Shown here: piece by piece, positions 29,975 through 38,478 of the stretch
Numbering within the stretch: position 1 is the stretch's first letter
Layout: every line of letters starts with the position of its first letter
NCBI RefSeq assembly: GCF_004766125.1
Contig: NZ_SJSA01000001.1
Location: 1,674,001-1,738,000 of the forward strand
Reading direction: 5' to 3'
Source: Duncaniella freteri
Lineage (GTDB): Bacteria; Bacteroidota; Bacteroidia; Bacteroidales; Muribaculaceae
DNA length: 64,000 nt
The notes under the pieces: generated by a model
Database searches by the model: none
The model's input: the letters and a program-made list of their open reading frames with translations, nothing else
What the model was told of the DNA's origin: nothing
Made by a program: the position numbers and the translations under genes

Positions 29975-30344
29975 ATTGGAAAAGAAGAACTTCCGAGTAG
30001 AGTTGACAAGCGACCAAACTATTTTGTGTTTACAGGGAAGTTACTTAATATGATGGATATAAGTTATTACTTACATAGATTAGTCTTTGTCAGTGCATGC
30101 ATATGGCATATTGCAAAGTTACGAATTATTTTCGAGACCTTGACTATTGAGGGTATAGTAAAAACAGCTGGATGCTTTTGGGGTATATGAAAGGATGGGG
30201 GATCTGAAAATTTTTTATTGATGTGAGAATGGGTCTCAATATGCTGTAATAAGGCTAAAAAAACTTTTCTTAACGAGAGTAAAACCTTTTGTCGGTTAGC
30301 AGTGTTAGACTAATAAAATTAACACAACCAACAACTATTGTTTT
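29975..30344. other. 370-bp divergent intergenic region
   Basis: No gene is seen. It separates the R-M operon (leftward) from the secreted leucine-rich-repeat gene (rightward). It contains a leftward -7 box at 30114-30121. AT content is high throughout. Confidence 0.6.
30114..30121 (-). promoter_or_regulatory. Candidate -7 element of the R-M operon
   Basis: The minus strand reads TAACTTTG, matching TAnnTTTG. It lies 140 nt before the first methyltransferase start, implying a long leader that could carry regulation. Confidence 0.4.
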
Positions 30345-31385
30345 ATGAAAAAAGCGTTATTAATCATTGCAGTTGTGCTTGGAAGTATGACCGCATTTGC
30401 TCAGAATCTTGACAAGAATGAGGCGAAGCAGCTCAAGGCTTTTCTCGCCGAGGGACACAATGCCAGTGCTCTTAAAGCAAGCCCTAACTCGGTAGCATCC
30501 ATTGAAGGTGTCTCAGTATCGAACGGACACGTGACTGCTATCCAGTGGAAGGACAAGAAGCTTACCGGATCTCTCGACCTCTCAGGCTTCAAAGCTCTCA
30601 CCAAGGTGGATGTGTCACGTAACAACCTCACTTCGCTCGATGTGTCCGACTGCGTAGCTCTTGAGCAGCTCAACGCCGGTCGTAATAAGCTCACTGAGGT
30701 AAGCCTCGATGGTTGCAGTGTCCTCCAGAATCTGTCACTCTACAAGAACCGTCTCACGGATCTCTCTCTCAGCAACACCCCTCTTCTAAAGAGCCTTAAC
30801 ATTTCAAACAATCTCTTTGTAGAGCTTGAACTCAACAATTCCTATAACCTACAGACCCTTAACTGTCAGGGCTGTCACCTTGAGTCTCTTAATGTAGGAG
30901 GATGTACTGCTCTGAAGAATCTTTACTGCGGTTACAACAAACTCACTACTCTCACCCTGTCGGGAGTTGAGAATCTTCAGAACCTCAACTGTGACGACAA
31001 TGAGATCTCCAATTTCCTTGTCTCAGGTCTGCCCTCGCTCTCCACTCTCATCTGTTCCGACAACAATATGGTGACCCTCGGTCTGCGCGACTGCCAGGCT
31101 CTTCTCGACCTCGTTTGCTCTTACAATGACCTTACCACTCTAAGTGTCGACGGTTGCCCCAATCTTCAGTATGTGGATTGCTCTTACAACGACCTTACCC
31201 AGCTGACCCTCTCCAACCAGACTTTCCTTCAGCGTCTTATCTGTAACAACAATCAGCTGACAATGCTTGATGTATCATTCGACCAGGCTCTTACATATGT
31301 CAACTGCCGTTACAACCAGATTATCGACTTCCGTACAATCGCCTGCAACAACCTCCGTATGGTGGCTTGCCAGTGGAATTACTAA
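30345..31385 (+). CDS. Secreted leucine-rich-repeat protein
   Basis: The 346-residue protein has a signal peptide ending at AFAQ (residue 20). After a short helical segment it consists of about a dozen repeats of 20-23 residues with the pattern L..L.C..N.LT.L.LS..; many repeats have a Cys or Asn at the position before the turn. This is a bacterial leucine-rich-repeat solenoid, expected to present a binding surface outside the inner membrane. No catalytic domain, C-terminal sorting signal or membrane anchor is visible. Its partner and function are unknown. GC content is higher than in the R-M island, so it probably belongs to the host core or to a separate event. Confidence 0.88.
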   Translation: MKKALLIIAVVLGSMTAFAQNLDKNEAKQLKAFLAEGHNASALKASPNSVASIEGVSVSNGHVTAIQWKDKKLTGSLDLSGFKALTKVDVSRNNLTSLDVSDCVALEQLNAGRNKLTEVSLDGCSVLQNLSLYKNRLTDLSLSNTPLLKSLNISNNLFVELELNNSYNLQTLNCQGCHLESLNVGGCTALKNLYCGYNKLTTLTLSGVENLQNLNCDDNEISNFLVSGLPSLSTLICSDNNMVTLGLRDCQALLDLVCSYNDLTTLSVDGCPNLQYVDCSYNDLTQLTLSNQTFLQRLICNNNQLTMLDVSFDQALTYVNCRYNQIIDFRTIACNNLRMVACQWNY

Positions 31386-31457
31386 ACATCCTGTTACGGT
31401 ATATAAATATAAGTGAAAGTATATACGAACACGCTTCCAACTAACGCTTAGATAAAT

Positions 31458-31491
31458 GATCGCCCGCAAAGACCATTCTTTGCGGGCGATC
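31458..31491. terminator. Bidirectional hairpin between convergent LRR and MBOAT genes
   Basis: A 14-bp perfect GC-rich stem (31458-31471 with 31478-31491) with a 6-nt loop lies between two convergent genes. T runs are weak on both sides, but position and strength fit a shared terminator. Confidence 0.75.
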
Positions 31492-31533
31492 GTTGTTGTA
31501 ATATACCGGTATGTCACCGGTTATAATTCGATG

Positions 31534-33141
31534 TCAATATTGCAGGTAGATGAATGGTACGATGTCGCTTGAACGTACCTGGATAGCCACGAACAGAGCT
31601 ATTGCAAGCATGATGGACTGGAGTAGTATGGGCGATGCCATGAAACCTTGTTTGAGAGGAGAGGTGATTCTTGACGGCAGTATATGCACAAAGTATCCAA
31701 CACCCATTGCAACTACTATAGCGAGATAGCTCGACACAAATTCAGGAGCGACGGACAGATGGAAGTCATAGATGATCTGGTGCCACATCATGCCTACATC
31801 CTCAAGTGAGCGGGCTCGGAACAGCATAAAGGCTGCTACGATGAGGAGGAATGTGAACACCATGTTGAAACATTTTGTCACAGGAGCGAAACGTGAGGGG
31901 ACTGTCACCATCTCTATTTCGCCTGACTCAGTGACTACAGTCTCCGTAGTGGAGGGAGCCGGGATAAGACCGCGCAGCATCTTGTGTATCACAAGAAGTG
32001 CGCCGTGGGCAGCTCCCCATATCACATACATCCATGAGGCTCCATGCCAGAAACCTCCGATTACCATGGTTGCGAACTGGTTGAAATATGCCCTTGCCTT
32101 GGAGCATCTGTTGCCTCCCAACGGAATGTAGACATAATCCCTTAGCCATGTTGAAAGCGATATGTGCCATCGGTGCCAGAATTCGGTGGGGCTGGATGCC
32201 TTGAATGGTGCGTTGAAGTTCTCTTTGAACCTGTAGCCAAGAAGCAGGGCTATGCCTATGGCTATATCGCTGTATCCTGCAAAATCGCAGTATAGCTGGA
32301 TGGTGAATCCTATCGATGCCATGAGGTTCTCGAAACCGCTGTAGAGGGCAGGGTTGTCAAACACTCGGTCAACAAAATTGCCGGATATGAAGTCGGCGAT
32401 AACCATTTTCTTTATTATGCCTGATATGATGAGGTATACCCCTTCGGATGTCATGTCACGCGATGGCACTGGGTTGCTCTTGATCTGCGGAAGCATATCC
32501 TTGGCGCGGACCACGGGTCCGGCGAGAAGTGGCGGGAAGAAAGTGAGGAAGAACATATAGTCAAGCGGATTTCTGCATGCCTGTATGTGTCCGCGGTAGA
32601 TATCGACTATATAACTGATGGATCGGAATGTGAAGAAGGAGATTCCGGCGGGGAGTATTACATTGATAGGATCGATATGTGTGGTCATGAACCGGTTGAT
32701 GGTGTCGATCAGCAGCCCGAAGTACTTGAAGTAGGCAAGCAGCCCTACATTGACTATCACATTGAGTGCGACTATGGATCGCATGGATATGCCGCGGCAG
32801 CGTGTGAATGATCTGGCTTTCTGCATACAGAGACCTAACAGGTAGTCGCTTACTGCCACCCCTATCAGTATAAGGCAGCATTCACCTGATGCCTTGTAGT
32901 AGAAGTATATAGAGAATGCTATGGTGAATATCATCCGCGCTATTCTCCAGGGGCGTAGAATACGGTAGATGAGCATGAAGAAGGCAAACAGTACTATGAA
33001 CAGACCTGTGTTGAACAGCAGCGGTTGCCGGCTGTTGTATACAAGCTGTTCGCCTATGCTTGCGATGTCTATGCCCATATCACTTAAGTCTGAGAGCAGT
33101 GAATTGTACAGCTCAGTGAGCCTTGTAGCTATGTGTTCCAA
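31534..33141 (-). CDS. MBOAT-family O-acyltransferase (AlgI/PatA/DltB-like)
   Basis: This multi-pass membrane protein has 535 residues. It has the MBOAT landmarks FWHRWHISLSTWLRDYVYIPLGGNR (about residues 325-349) and GGFWHGASWMYVIWGAAHG, with the invariant histidine in WHGA. It would move acyl groups, usually acetyl, across the inner membrane to a polysaccharide outside. Two SGNH-hydrolase genes lie directly upstream in the same operon (45 nt gap), the usual partners that complete the transfer. The target (capsule, exopolysaccharide or peptidoglycan) cannot be told. Confidence 0.92.
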   Translation of the reverse strand: MEHIATRLTELYNSLLSDLSDMGIDIASIGEQLVYNSRQPLLFNTGLFIVLFAFFMLIYRILRPWRIARMIFTIAFSIYFYYKASGECCLILIGVAVSDYLLGLCMQKARSFTRCRGISMRSIVALNVIVNVGLLAYFKYFGLLIDTINRFMTTHIDPINVILPAGISFFTFRSISYIVDIYRGHIQACRNPLDYMFFLTFFPPLLAGPVVRAKDMLPQIKSNPVPSRDMTSEGVYLIISGIIKKMVIADFISGNFVDRVFDNPALYSGFENLMASIGFTIQLYCDFAGYSDIAIGIALLLGYRFKENFNAPFKASSPTEFWHRWHISLSTWLRDYVYIPLGGNRCSKARAYFNQFATMVIGGFWHGASWMYVIWGAAHGALLVIHKMLRGLIPAPSTTETVVTESGEIEMVTVPSRFAPVTKCFNMVFTFLLIVAAFMLFRARSLEDVGMMWHQIIYDFHLSVAPEFVSSYLAIVVAMGVGYFVHILPSRITSPLKQGFMASPILLQSIMLAIALFVAIQVRSSDIVPFIYLQY

Positions 33142-33186
33142 TTCTGAAACGGTTTATGCGTGTGTGAAATGATTGATGTTTGGAAA

Positions 33187-34575
33187 TTAGTCGGATGTGC
33201 GAAGGGCATCCAGGAGAGCTTCGTATAGCATGCGCCCTTCGAGATTGTATCCTTTGTGGGAGTGATGCACCCGGTCGTTGGCAAATAGTCCGTTGCTTAT
33301 CCAGGATGAGCTTGCGCCTTGACCTCCCGCCACTTCATACCAGTCGTAGATTGCTACGCCGTTCTTCTTTCCGTATTCGAGAATTGCCTGACGTAGAGGG
33401 GCGATGTTTTTGTTGACCGTATAGGATCGTGACGAGCGTGTTACGGTGCGGAGTTTGCCTTTGCGTCCATTACGGCTTTTCCCTCTTACCTTTACTCTTT
33501 TTTTAGTTGTGATGCTTTTTTGGCATTCCATTGGTGTTGTGAGAAGGAGCAGGGCATCAGGGTTGGCAGTGCGTATGTTTTTGACAAGACGGTCCACAGA
33601 ACGTGTGAACGATTCGGTGTTTAGTCGTCCGAAAGCCTCGTTTGTGCCGAGTGATATTATCACGAGATGAGGCTTGAGCGGGCTTATGCCTGCACCTACA
33701 TTCCCTATGCGGTTGTATGTCTCATAGGCAGCTCCGTTGTTGCCGATGGAGTGATAGAATAGACCTGGACGGTCGCCTGAGAGTGTGGCTCCGAACACAG
33801 TGAGATCACCGGCAGAGGTGAAGTTGATAGTGATTTTTGTGTGTGGTGCCGGGAGCATTATCTGGGTGTAGTCGCGTGACGGTATGGCGCGGTACTGTAG
33901 CCTCTCTCCCTCCTCTCCGCTTATATCTTTTATTACGAAGCGTCCGTTATGAAATATGGTCACGGAGCTGAAAGGGTTGTAGTCGTCTTTACCTGATGTA
34001 CCGACTGTGATTTCCGATGTGTTGCTTGTAGGGCGTATGGATGTGCCGGTGAAGCCTACTGTCTGTCGCCATGTGGAGCTCATGAGTTTCACTGGGTTCC
34101 ATGGGTTACGGCTTTGAAATGTGTAGTCGAGAGGCTCGTTGGTGCCGCTCATCTTAAGCGGTGACACCAGCCCGCGGCCAGCATTGCCGAAGTCGTATTG
34201 CAGTAGTTCACGTGTGGTTCCGGTGCTTATGTCAGCTTGGATGTGGGAATCGCCGATATGCACTATCGACACCGGTGAGGTGGTACTCTCAAGGAATGCC
34301 TTGCGTAATCCTGACCAGTCGGCTCCGTTGTATATTATATGGTTGGAGTTGGTGCGGATGAATGACGGTATCGGGATGTCGATGTCGTCCGTTTCGTCGG
34401 GGATTTCCGCTGTGCATGTACGGTGATCGGATATGTCGGAGATCGGTGTCTCGTTATTGGCTGTTGCGTCAAGTCCGGCAACAGGGTTTGCTGCTCCTAC
34501 AGAGATCCACGATGCGGCTCCGAGAAGTGCTGAAATGAGTAATGTTTTGGTCGTGTAGTTGTTATGCAGTGTCAT
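33187..34575 (-). CDS. SGNH/GDSL-family exported esterase or acetyltransferase 1
   Basis: This 462-residue protein has an N-terminal signal or anchor (TLLISALLGAASWISVGAA). The SGNH catalytic blocks are VHIGDSHIQAD (nucleophile Ser, about residue 109), the LGTNEA block III near 305, and DRVHHSHKGY with the C-terminal Asp/His pair near 440. An arginine/lysine-rich insert lies around residues 365-385. Proteins of this type work with MBOAT transporters to place or remove O-acetyl groups on polysaccharides (AlgJ/AlgX, PatB). It overlaps SGNH gene 2 by four bases (34572-34575). Confidence 0.85.
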   Translation of the reverse strand: MTLHNNYTTKTLLISALLGAASWISVGAANPVAGLDATANNETPISDISDHRTCTAEIPDETDDIDIPIPSFIRTNSNHIIYNGADWSGLRKAFLESTTSPVSIVHIGDSHIQADISTGTTRELLQYDFGNAGRGLVSPLKMSGTNEPLDYTFQSRNPWNPVKLMSSTWRQTVGFTGTSIRPTSNTSEITVGTSGKDDYNPFSSVTIFHNGRFVIKDISGEEGERLQYRAIPSRDYTQIMLPAPHTKITINFTSAGDLTVFGATLSGDRPGLFYHSIGNNGAAYETYNRIGNVGAGISPLKPHLVIISLGTNEAFGRLNTESFTRSVDRLVKNIRTANPDALLLLTTPMECQKSITTKKRVKVRGKSRNGRKGKLRTVTRSSRSYTVNKNIAPLRQAILEYGKKNGVAIYDWYEVAGGQGASSSWISNGLFANDRVHHSHKGYNLEGRMLYEALLDALRTSD

Positions 34576-35966
34576 TTGAGGCTGTGCTGTAAAGCATTAA
34601 AGAGGGCGTCGGCGAGCCGTGCGCCTCCCTTGTGGGTCATATGGATATAATCCTTGTTTATGAGTCCGGCGTTGCACCATTCCACCACGGCATCTTCTCC
34701 GCCCATGGCTTCGCGTGTGTCCCAGAAGAGGCAGTGGGCCTTGCGGGCTGCGTCACGCTGCGCGCTGATCATTGCCGGAGCTGTAGCCATTGACCTTACT
34801 ACGCCGCCACGCTTCTCTCCACGGTCACCAACTCCCATCAGGAGGATGTCGGCGCGTGGGTAGCACTGGCGTACATGGTTGATTACCCCTACCATACGGT
34901 CGGAGTATACGGAATAGTTCTTTTGCGATGAGCTCATTGCATTTATGCCGAACTCAAGGATGATCAGATTGTAGTCGATCACACTTCCAAGCTGTCGGCA
35001 TAGCTCAGGATTGATTCTGCTGAGCGTGATTCCTGAGAATCCGCGCGATGACATGCAGTCGAGGCTAATGCCGTTATCGCCATCGAGCCATACGCCCAGC
35101 CCTATCAGGCTTGGTGATGACGTCTTTAGCTCAAAGCGTGAGGTGGTGCCTGCAATCTCTATGCACTGAACGGAATCGGAAGCGGTGATATTGCGCTCCG
35201 ACCATTCTCCTTTGCCTGATTTAACAGAGATTATGGAATTTTCAGGAGATATGAAGAGGAAGCGTGACCGAGACCATTCCCCTGTGTGCGGAAAGGCTTT
35301 TGTTCCCTCGTAGGAGGAATTGGCTTTCCCTGTAGGCGTGGCGTATTGCTCCGCGAGATCGAGATATTTGCGTGCGGCTTTCTTGTTTGCCATATGTGTT
35401 TTCCACCCTTTGCCGCCTTGCCTTACCGAGCGTCGGAATCCTGGGAAGTCGGTGTGCATGCTTACGTATCCCACACCTTCTCCGCCGTAGGCTGTCTGTA
35501 GCTTCTCCCTGAGGTCCTGTGTAAATATATCACCTTCGATGTAACTGTCGCCCACAACAGCTATGCGGGCCATCCTTCCGTTGCCGATTGCGTTTTTAAG
35601 GCTTGCCAGTCCTGTCTGACTTATGGTATAGTCCTCAATGATCACAAGTTCGCCTTCTCGCGGAGCTTTCGCCGGATGTATGATTATGGTATCGGCTGGG
35701 ATTTCCGGCACCGAGTCTGTAACCGAGGGGATGTTGTGTTCCTTGTGTGCCTCGTCCTCTTCCATCGCTTTCAGAAGTTCAGGATCGATCTGTTCCTGCT
35801 CTGAGGTGGTGACAGGTGTGATTTCGGCTGTCTTTTTTATTATGTCGCTTATCAGTGAGAAATCCTTTACTTTGCCGCCGGACCATTCTGACAGAGGCAG
35901 TGCTGAGAGGATCACTATAAATATTATAGCGAGAAGTATTATGAATGTGGGATTGCCTTTTTTCAT
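34572..35966 (-). CDS. SGNH/GDSL-family exported esterase or acetyltransferase 2
   Basis: The protein has 464 residues with one N-terminal hydrophobic helix (FIILLAIIFIVILSALPL), probably a membrane anchor. SGNH block I is AVVGDSYIEGD (nucleophile Ser near residue 139), block III is LEFGINAMS near 340, and the C-terminal catalytic pair is in DYIHMTHKGG near 445. It is a diverged relative of the neighbouring SGNH protein and overlaps it by four bases. Two SGNH proteins beside one MBOAT suggest separate transfer and relay steps. The start lies 16 nt after the isochorismate synthase stop. Confidence 0.85.
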   Translation of the reverse strand: MKKGNPTFIILLAIIFIVILSALPLSEWSGGKVKDFSLISDIIKKTAEITPVTTSEQEQIDPELLKAMEEDEAHKEHNIPSVTDSVPEIPADTIIIHPAKAPREGELVIIEDYTISQTGLASLKNAIGNGRMARIAVVGDSYIEGDIFTQDLREKLQTAYGGEGVGYVSMHTDFPGFRRSVRQGGKGWKTHMANKKAARKYLDLAEQYATPTGKANSSYEGTKAFPHTGEWSRSRFLFISPENSIISVKSGKGEWSERNITASDSVQCIEIAGTTSRFELKTSSPSLIGLGVWLDGDNGISLDCMSSRGFSGITLSRINPELCRQLGSVIDYNLIILEFGINAMSSSQKNYSVYSDRMVGVINHVRQCYPRADILLMGVGDRGEKRGGVVRSMATAPAMISAQRDAARKAHCLFWDTREAMGGEDAVVEWCNAGLINKDYIHMTHKGGARLADALFNALQHSLK

Positions 35967-35982
35967 AGCAGAATGATGGTGG

Positions 35983-37146
35983 TCAGTACAGGATTTTGGC
36001 TTTGGTAGGATTGACGGTCACTGCCGATGATGAGGAGCTAAGGGTTGATCGCAGAGCCGACATTTTGCGGTCGGTCTCGTCCCATTCGTCATCAAGACGG
36101 GAATCTGGCATAAGTCCTCCTCCGGCATATATGTTAAATAGCCATCCCTCTGCTCCGTCAAGTGTGGCTCGTGCGGTAAATGCACAACGGAGATTGACAA
36201 ACACATGCCATTCATTGCTCTCATGTACGCCTACTATACCGCTGTAGCATCTGCGCTGATGGGTCTCGAAGTAATCGATCTCGCTGATGGCTTTGTCCCT
36301 CGGGAATCCTGCTACGGCGGGTGTTGGATTAAGGTCGTTGATTATAGCAGTAATGTCGTTGACAGTGCCTGTTGCTGTGATCGGGGTGCACAGATGGGTT
36401 ACAGCTCCGGCTGTGATTTCCTGAGTGCCGCCGGTATCCACTTTCAGGTGGTGTGACCGGAGTATATCGGATATGAAGTTGACTACGACCCCATGCTCCA
36501 TAAGGTTCTTAGTGTCCCATTCGCTCTCTTCAGTGTCGCTCGGACGGGTCCCTGCAAGAGCCATTGTGCGGATCTCGCCCGAATGCGGATCGGTCTCAAG
36601 CAGAAGTTCAGGTGTTGCCCCGAGCCATATACCGGTCTCAGGCGTGTATGTGAGATAGCGGAATGTGGATGGTGAGGATGAGAAGTAATCCAGGGCAGAG
36701 TCAAGAAGATGGCGTGTGGTGAAGATGGATTCGTGACGAGAAAGCACCACCTTGCCGCCCTCTTTCTTAAGACGGCGTGTCATGCCTTCGAATGCCTGAT
36801 TATAACTTATGCGGCGTGTCGATGTAAGGTATGGCAGTTCGGCTGACGGCGCACCTTTCACATCGGGACAGGAGGCAATGAAGTCGATAATTCCACCTTC
36901 GTCCATGTCGTGGCTTATGCCTGCCATATACGGCTCGTCGGCAATGAATCTGCTTATGAAGAAGCTGTCGGCGTTGTCAGTATGGGAATGTCGGCATTCG
37001 CCGTCGGAGTTGGGCAGGCTTGCCATGAACCGGCAGGTGTCCTGTCCGGGCATGGCATAGAGCACAAACGGTATGTTGCGTCTGAGGCATTCTTCGGCAG
37101 CTTCTGTCTGGAGTGGAGTTATCAGCATATCTCTTGACACGCTCAT
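35983..37146 (-). CDS. Isochorismate synthase family protein (MenF/EntC-like)
   Basis: This 387-residue chorismate-binding enzyme converts chorismate to isochorismate for menaquinone. Its conserved C-terminal half shows GATPELLLE, ALAGTRP, EWDTKNLMEH, LNPTPAVAGFPRDKA and a final GGGLMPDSRLDDEWDET block with the Mg-binding acidic residues. The N-terminal 100 residues are poorly conserved, as usual. No menD or menB gene is next to it here. It lies 6 nt after rimO and before the SGNH/MBOAT genes, so it seems to ride in a mixed operon. Anthranilate or aminodeoxychorismate synthase is less likely given the LNPTPAVAG motif. Confidence 0.87.
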   Translation of the reverse strand: MSVSRDMLITPLQTEAAEECLRRNIPFVLYAMPGQDTCRFMASLPNSDGECRHSHTDNADSFFISRFIADEPYMAGISHDMDEGGIIDFIASCPDVKGAPSAELPYLTSTRRISYNQAFEGMTRRLKKEGGKVVLSRHESIFTTRHLLDSALDYFSSSPSTFRYLTYTPETGIWLGATPELLLETDPHSGEIRTMALAGTRPSDTEESEWDTKNLMEHGVVVNFISDILRSHHLKVDTGGTQEITAGAVTHLCTPITATGTVNDITAIINDLNPTPAVAGFPRDKAISEIDYFETHQRRCYSGIVGVHESNEWHVFVNLRCAFTARATLDGAEGWLFNIYAGGGLMPDSRLDDEWDETDRKMSALRSTLSSSSSAVTVNPTKAKILY

Positions 37147-37152
37147 ATATTG

Positions 37153-38478
37153 TCATATCACGACTTCCCCTGCGAGTTCGAAGGGGTAAGCCGTCTTGAT
37201 TTTAACATTACAATAGTCCCCCGGTTTCAGGGTGACGGATTTTTCTATCAACACTTCCGGGTCTACTTCGGGGGAGTCGTACTGTGTGCGGCCCACATAG
37301 GAGTCAGCCTCTTCACGGTCGATTATGACACGCTGAACGGTGCCGGTCTTGCTCTCCTGAATCTCGGCTGAGATCTCTTCCTGAAGAGCCATAAGGCGAG
37401 AGAGGCGGTCCTGCTTCACATCTTCGGGGATGCAGTCGTCATAATGACGCGCCGCATAGGTGTCGTCCTCTTCGCAGTAGGCGAATGCCCCCATGCGCTC
37501 GAATCGCTGTTCGCGTACAAAGTCCATGAGCTCGCGGAACTCCTCTTCCCCCTCACCTGGGAATCCTACCATCAGTGTGGTGCGCAGATGTATGCCTGGC
37601 ACACGCCGGCGTATCTCTGCGAGAAGTGATCGGGTTTCGGCTCCGGTGATGTGACGTCTCATGTTGGAGAGCACCTTGTCGGATATGTGTTGCAGGGCTA
37701 TGTCGAGGTAACGGCACACATTTTTTCGGGATGCCATTACATCAAGCAGATCCATAGGGAATTCGTTGGGATAGGCGTAGTGGAGACGTATCCATTCTAC
37801 CCCTTCAACATCGGATATGGCTTCGACAAGCCTTGCTATATCGGGCTTGCCATAGAGGTCGCTGCCGTAGGAGGTCAGGTCCTGTGCTATGACGTTGAAC
37901 TCCTTCACACCACGGTCCACAAGCATCTTCACTTCGTCGACAATTTCTTCTACAGGGCGAGATGTGTATCGGCCTGTGATGAGGGGGATGGCGCAGAAAG
38001 CGCAGAAACGGTCGCACCCCTCGGCTATCTTCAGGTAAGCGTGGTGACGCGGCGTGGTGAGGATACGGTCGTATGGGACTGACCCCGGATGTTTCTTGGC
38101 AAGGTCGCTGACAAGCTTGTGCCAGTCGGTCTTACCGTACCATCGGTCCACTTCGGGGATCTCGTCGGGAAGTTCTTCCATGTAGCGTTGTGACAGGCAT
38201 CCCATCACGTAAAGACCGTCAATCCTGCCTGATTTACGAAGCTTCGACCATCTCAGTATCTCGTTTATGGATTCCTCCTTGGCATCGCCAATGAATCCGC
38301 ATGTGTTTATGACCACGTGCTTGCCTTTACGGCTGCGCATGAAAGATGCTTCCGAGGCGGGGGTATCGGGGTACACTACTTCTATGCCTACACTGTCGAG
38401 CATACGCATGAGGCGTTCCGAATCGACGAGATTCTTGGAACATCCGAGCGATATTATGGCTATCTTTTCGCCTTTCAT
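37153..38478 (-). CDS. rimO: Ribosomal protein S12 methylthiotransferase RimO
   Basis: This radical-SAM enzyme of 441 residues attaches a methylthio group to an aspartate of ribosomal protein S12. The N-terminal UPF0004 domain starts KIAIISLGCSKNLVDSE, carrying the first cluster cysteines. The radical-SAM cluster motif is CDRFCAFC (about residues 155-162). A TRAM domain ends the protein (about 375-441). The sequence GCSKNLVDSE is typical for RimO rather than MiaB. Its start overlaps the ftsY stop by four bases. Confidence 0.94.
   Translation of the reverse strand: MKGEKIAIISLGCSKNLVDSERLMRMLDSVGIEVVYPDTPASEASFMRSRKGKHVVINTCGFIGDAKEESINEILRWSKLRKSGRIDGLYVMGCLSQRYMEELPDEIPEVDRWYGKTDWHKLVSDLAKKHPGSVPYDRILTTPRHHAYLKIAEGCDRFCAFCAIPLITGRYTSRPVEEIVDEVKMLVDRGVKEFNVIAQDLTSYGSDLYGKPDIARLVEAISDVEGVEWIRLHYAYPNEFPMDLLDVMASRKNVCRYLDIALQHISDKVLSNMRRHITGAETRSLLAEIRRRVPGIHLRTTLMVGFPGEGEEEFRELMDFVREQRFERMGAFAYCEEDDTYAARHYDDCIPEDVKQDRLSRLMALQEEISAEIQESKTGTVQRVIIDREEADSYVGRTQYDSPEVDPEVLIEKSVTLKPGDYCNVKIKTAYPFELAGEVVI

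Noticed and set aside
26129..30121. Similar 17-bp sequences at 26128-26144 and 30113-30129 as direct repeats bounding the R-M island
   Set aside because: Both coincide with minus-strand -7 promoter boxes and differ at several bases, so the similarity is explained by promoter consensus.
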